From NCBI GenBank assembly GCA_947380915.1, contig CANCSY010000226.1:1-5301 (forward strand): DNA of 5,301 nt, given 5' to 3'. This document shows positions 5,140 to 5,301 of this stretch, piece after piece. Within the stretch, counting starts at the first letter, position 1. Each line of letters starts with the position of its first letter. This DNA comes from Beijerinckiaceae bacterium. GTDB lineage: Bacteria > Pseudomonadota > Alphaproteobacteria > Rhizobiales > Beijerinckiaceae. The notes under the pieces are model-generated. The model worked only from the letters and a program-made list of their open reading frames with translations, searched no databases and had not been told where the DNA came from. A program made the translations under genes and the position numbers.

Positions 5140-5301
5140 TTGCAAGCAATGGAGCCCAATCTCGATCAATACGACGCAGCACGCTGCCGCGTGGTCTACC
5201 ACCAGCCCTCGCTCATCATCGACACCCTTCGCAAGGCCATTGAAAAGCGGGCGCCCGAGTTTTCGCTTGTCGCCGCGCGATTGATCGAGCGCAAGGTGAG
5301 C
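5140..5301 (+). CDS. Second degenerate receiver-like protein, 3' end missing
   Basis: Only the first 54 codons are in the window, all open. After a short leader (residues 1-15), CRVVYHQPSLIIDTLRKAI (16-34) and the following KRAPEFSLVAARLIE segment align without gaps to the start of the upstream receiver domain. For example APEFSLVAARLIE faces CPDLDISGLRLDD. This fits a first strand, first helix and second strand of a REC fold. The acidic pair of the pocket (Asp53-Asp54 upstream) is replaced by His21-Gln22, so this copy also looks unable to bind Mg2+ for phosphorylation. Whether it carries a LuxR-type helix-turn-helix lies outside the window. The 25-base gap and absence of a separate promoter suggest co-transcription with the upstream gene. 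The receiver assignment rests on this short comparison and is tentative. Confidence 0.6.
   Translation, partial: MQAMEPNLDQYDAARCRVVYHQPSLIIDTLRKAIEKRAPEFSLVAARLIERKVS

Overview
The window looks like a piece of a GC-rich proteobacterial chromosome, most likely an alphaproteobacterium of the Hyphomicrobiales type. This rests on strong G/C bias at third codon positions, frequent GTG starts, a Bug-family periplasmic binding protein, and a candidate EcfG-type promoter (GGAAC-N16-CGTT), a motif typical of the alphaproteobacterial general stress response. The genus cannot be fixed from the sequence.

Left part (1-1058, minus strand): most of a group A flavin monooxygenase of the PHBH/MhpA type, cut off by the window edge. 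It is transcribed away from a three-gene plus-strand set across a 184-base divergent intergenic region. That region holds a candidate promoter and inverted repeats.

Middle (1243-3801, plus strand): a tight operon of a Bug/TctC-like solute-binding protein and two consecutive short-chain dehydrogenases. The first two genes overlap by 4 bases and the next gap is 25 bases. With the divergent hydroxylase this looks like a capture-and-oxidation module for an aromatic or alicyclic carboxylate: periplasmic binding, then hydroxylation and alcohol/ketone interconversion. The substrate cannot be read from sequence, and no TctA/TctB membrane subunits are in the window.

Right part (3802-5301, plus strand): a different functional block. 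A small exported, proline/alanine/lysine-rich protein of unknown function lies behind the candidate EcfG promoter. It is followed by a stand-alone degenerate receiver-domain protein with its own sigma70-like promoter and a very strong ribosome binding site. Next comes the start of a second gene whose visible N-terminus aligns without gaps to the first receiver but has also lost the acidic pocket. The pair looks like tandem pseudo-receivers that probably do not work by ordinary Asp phosphorylation. This block, with a possible stress-sigma input, is the least ordinary part of the window.

Four of the seven genes start with GTG and one probably with TTG, so starts were chosen from ribosome binding sites and upstream in-frame stops. 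No tRNA, rRNA, CRISPR array, insertion sequence or convincing intrinsic terminator was seen.
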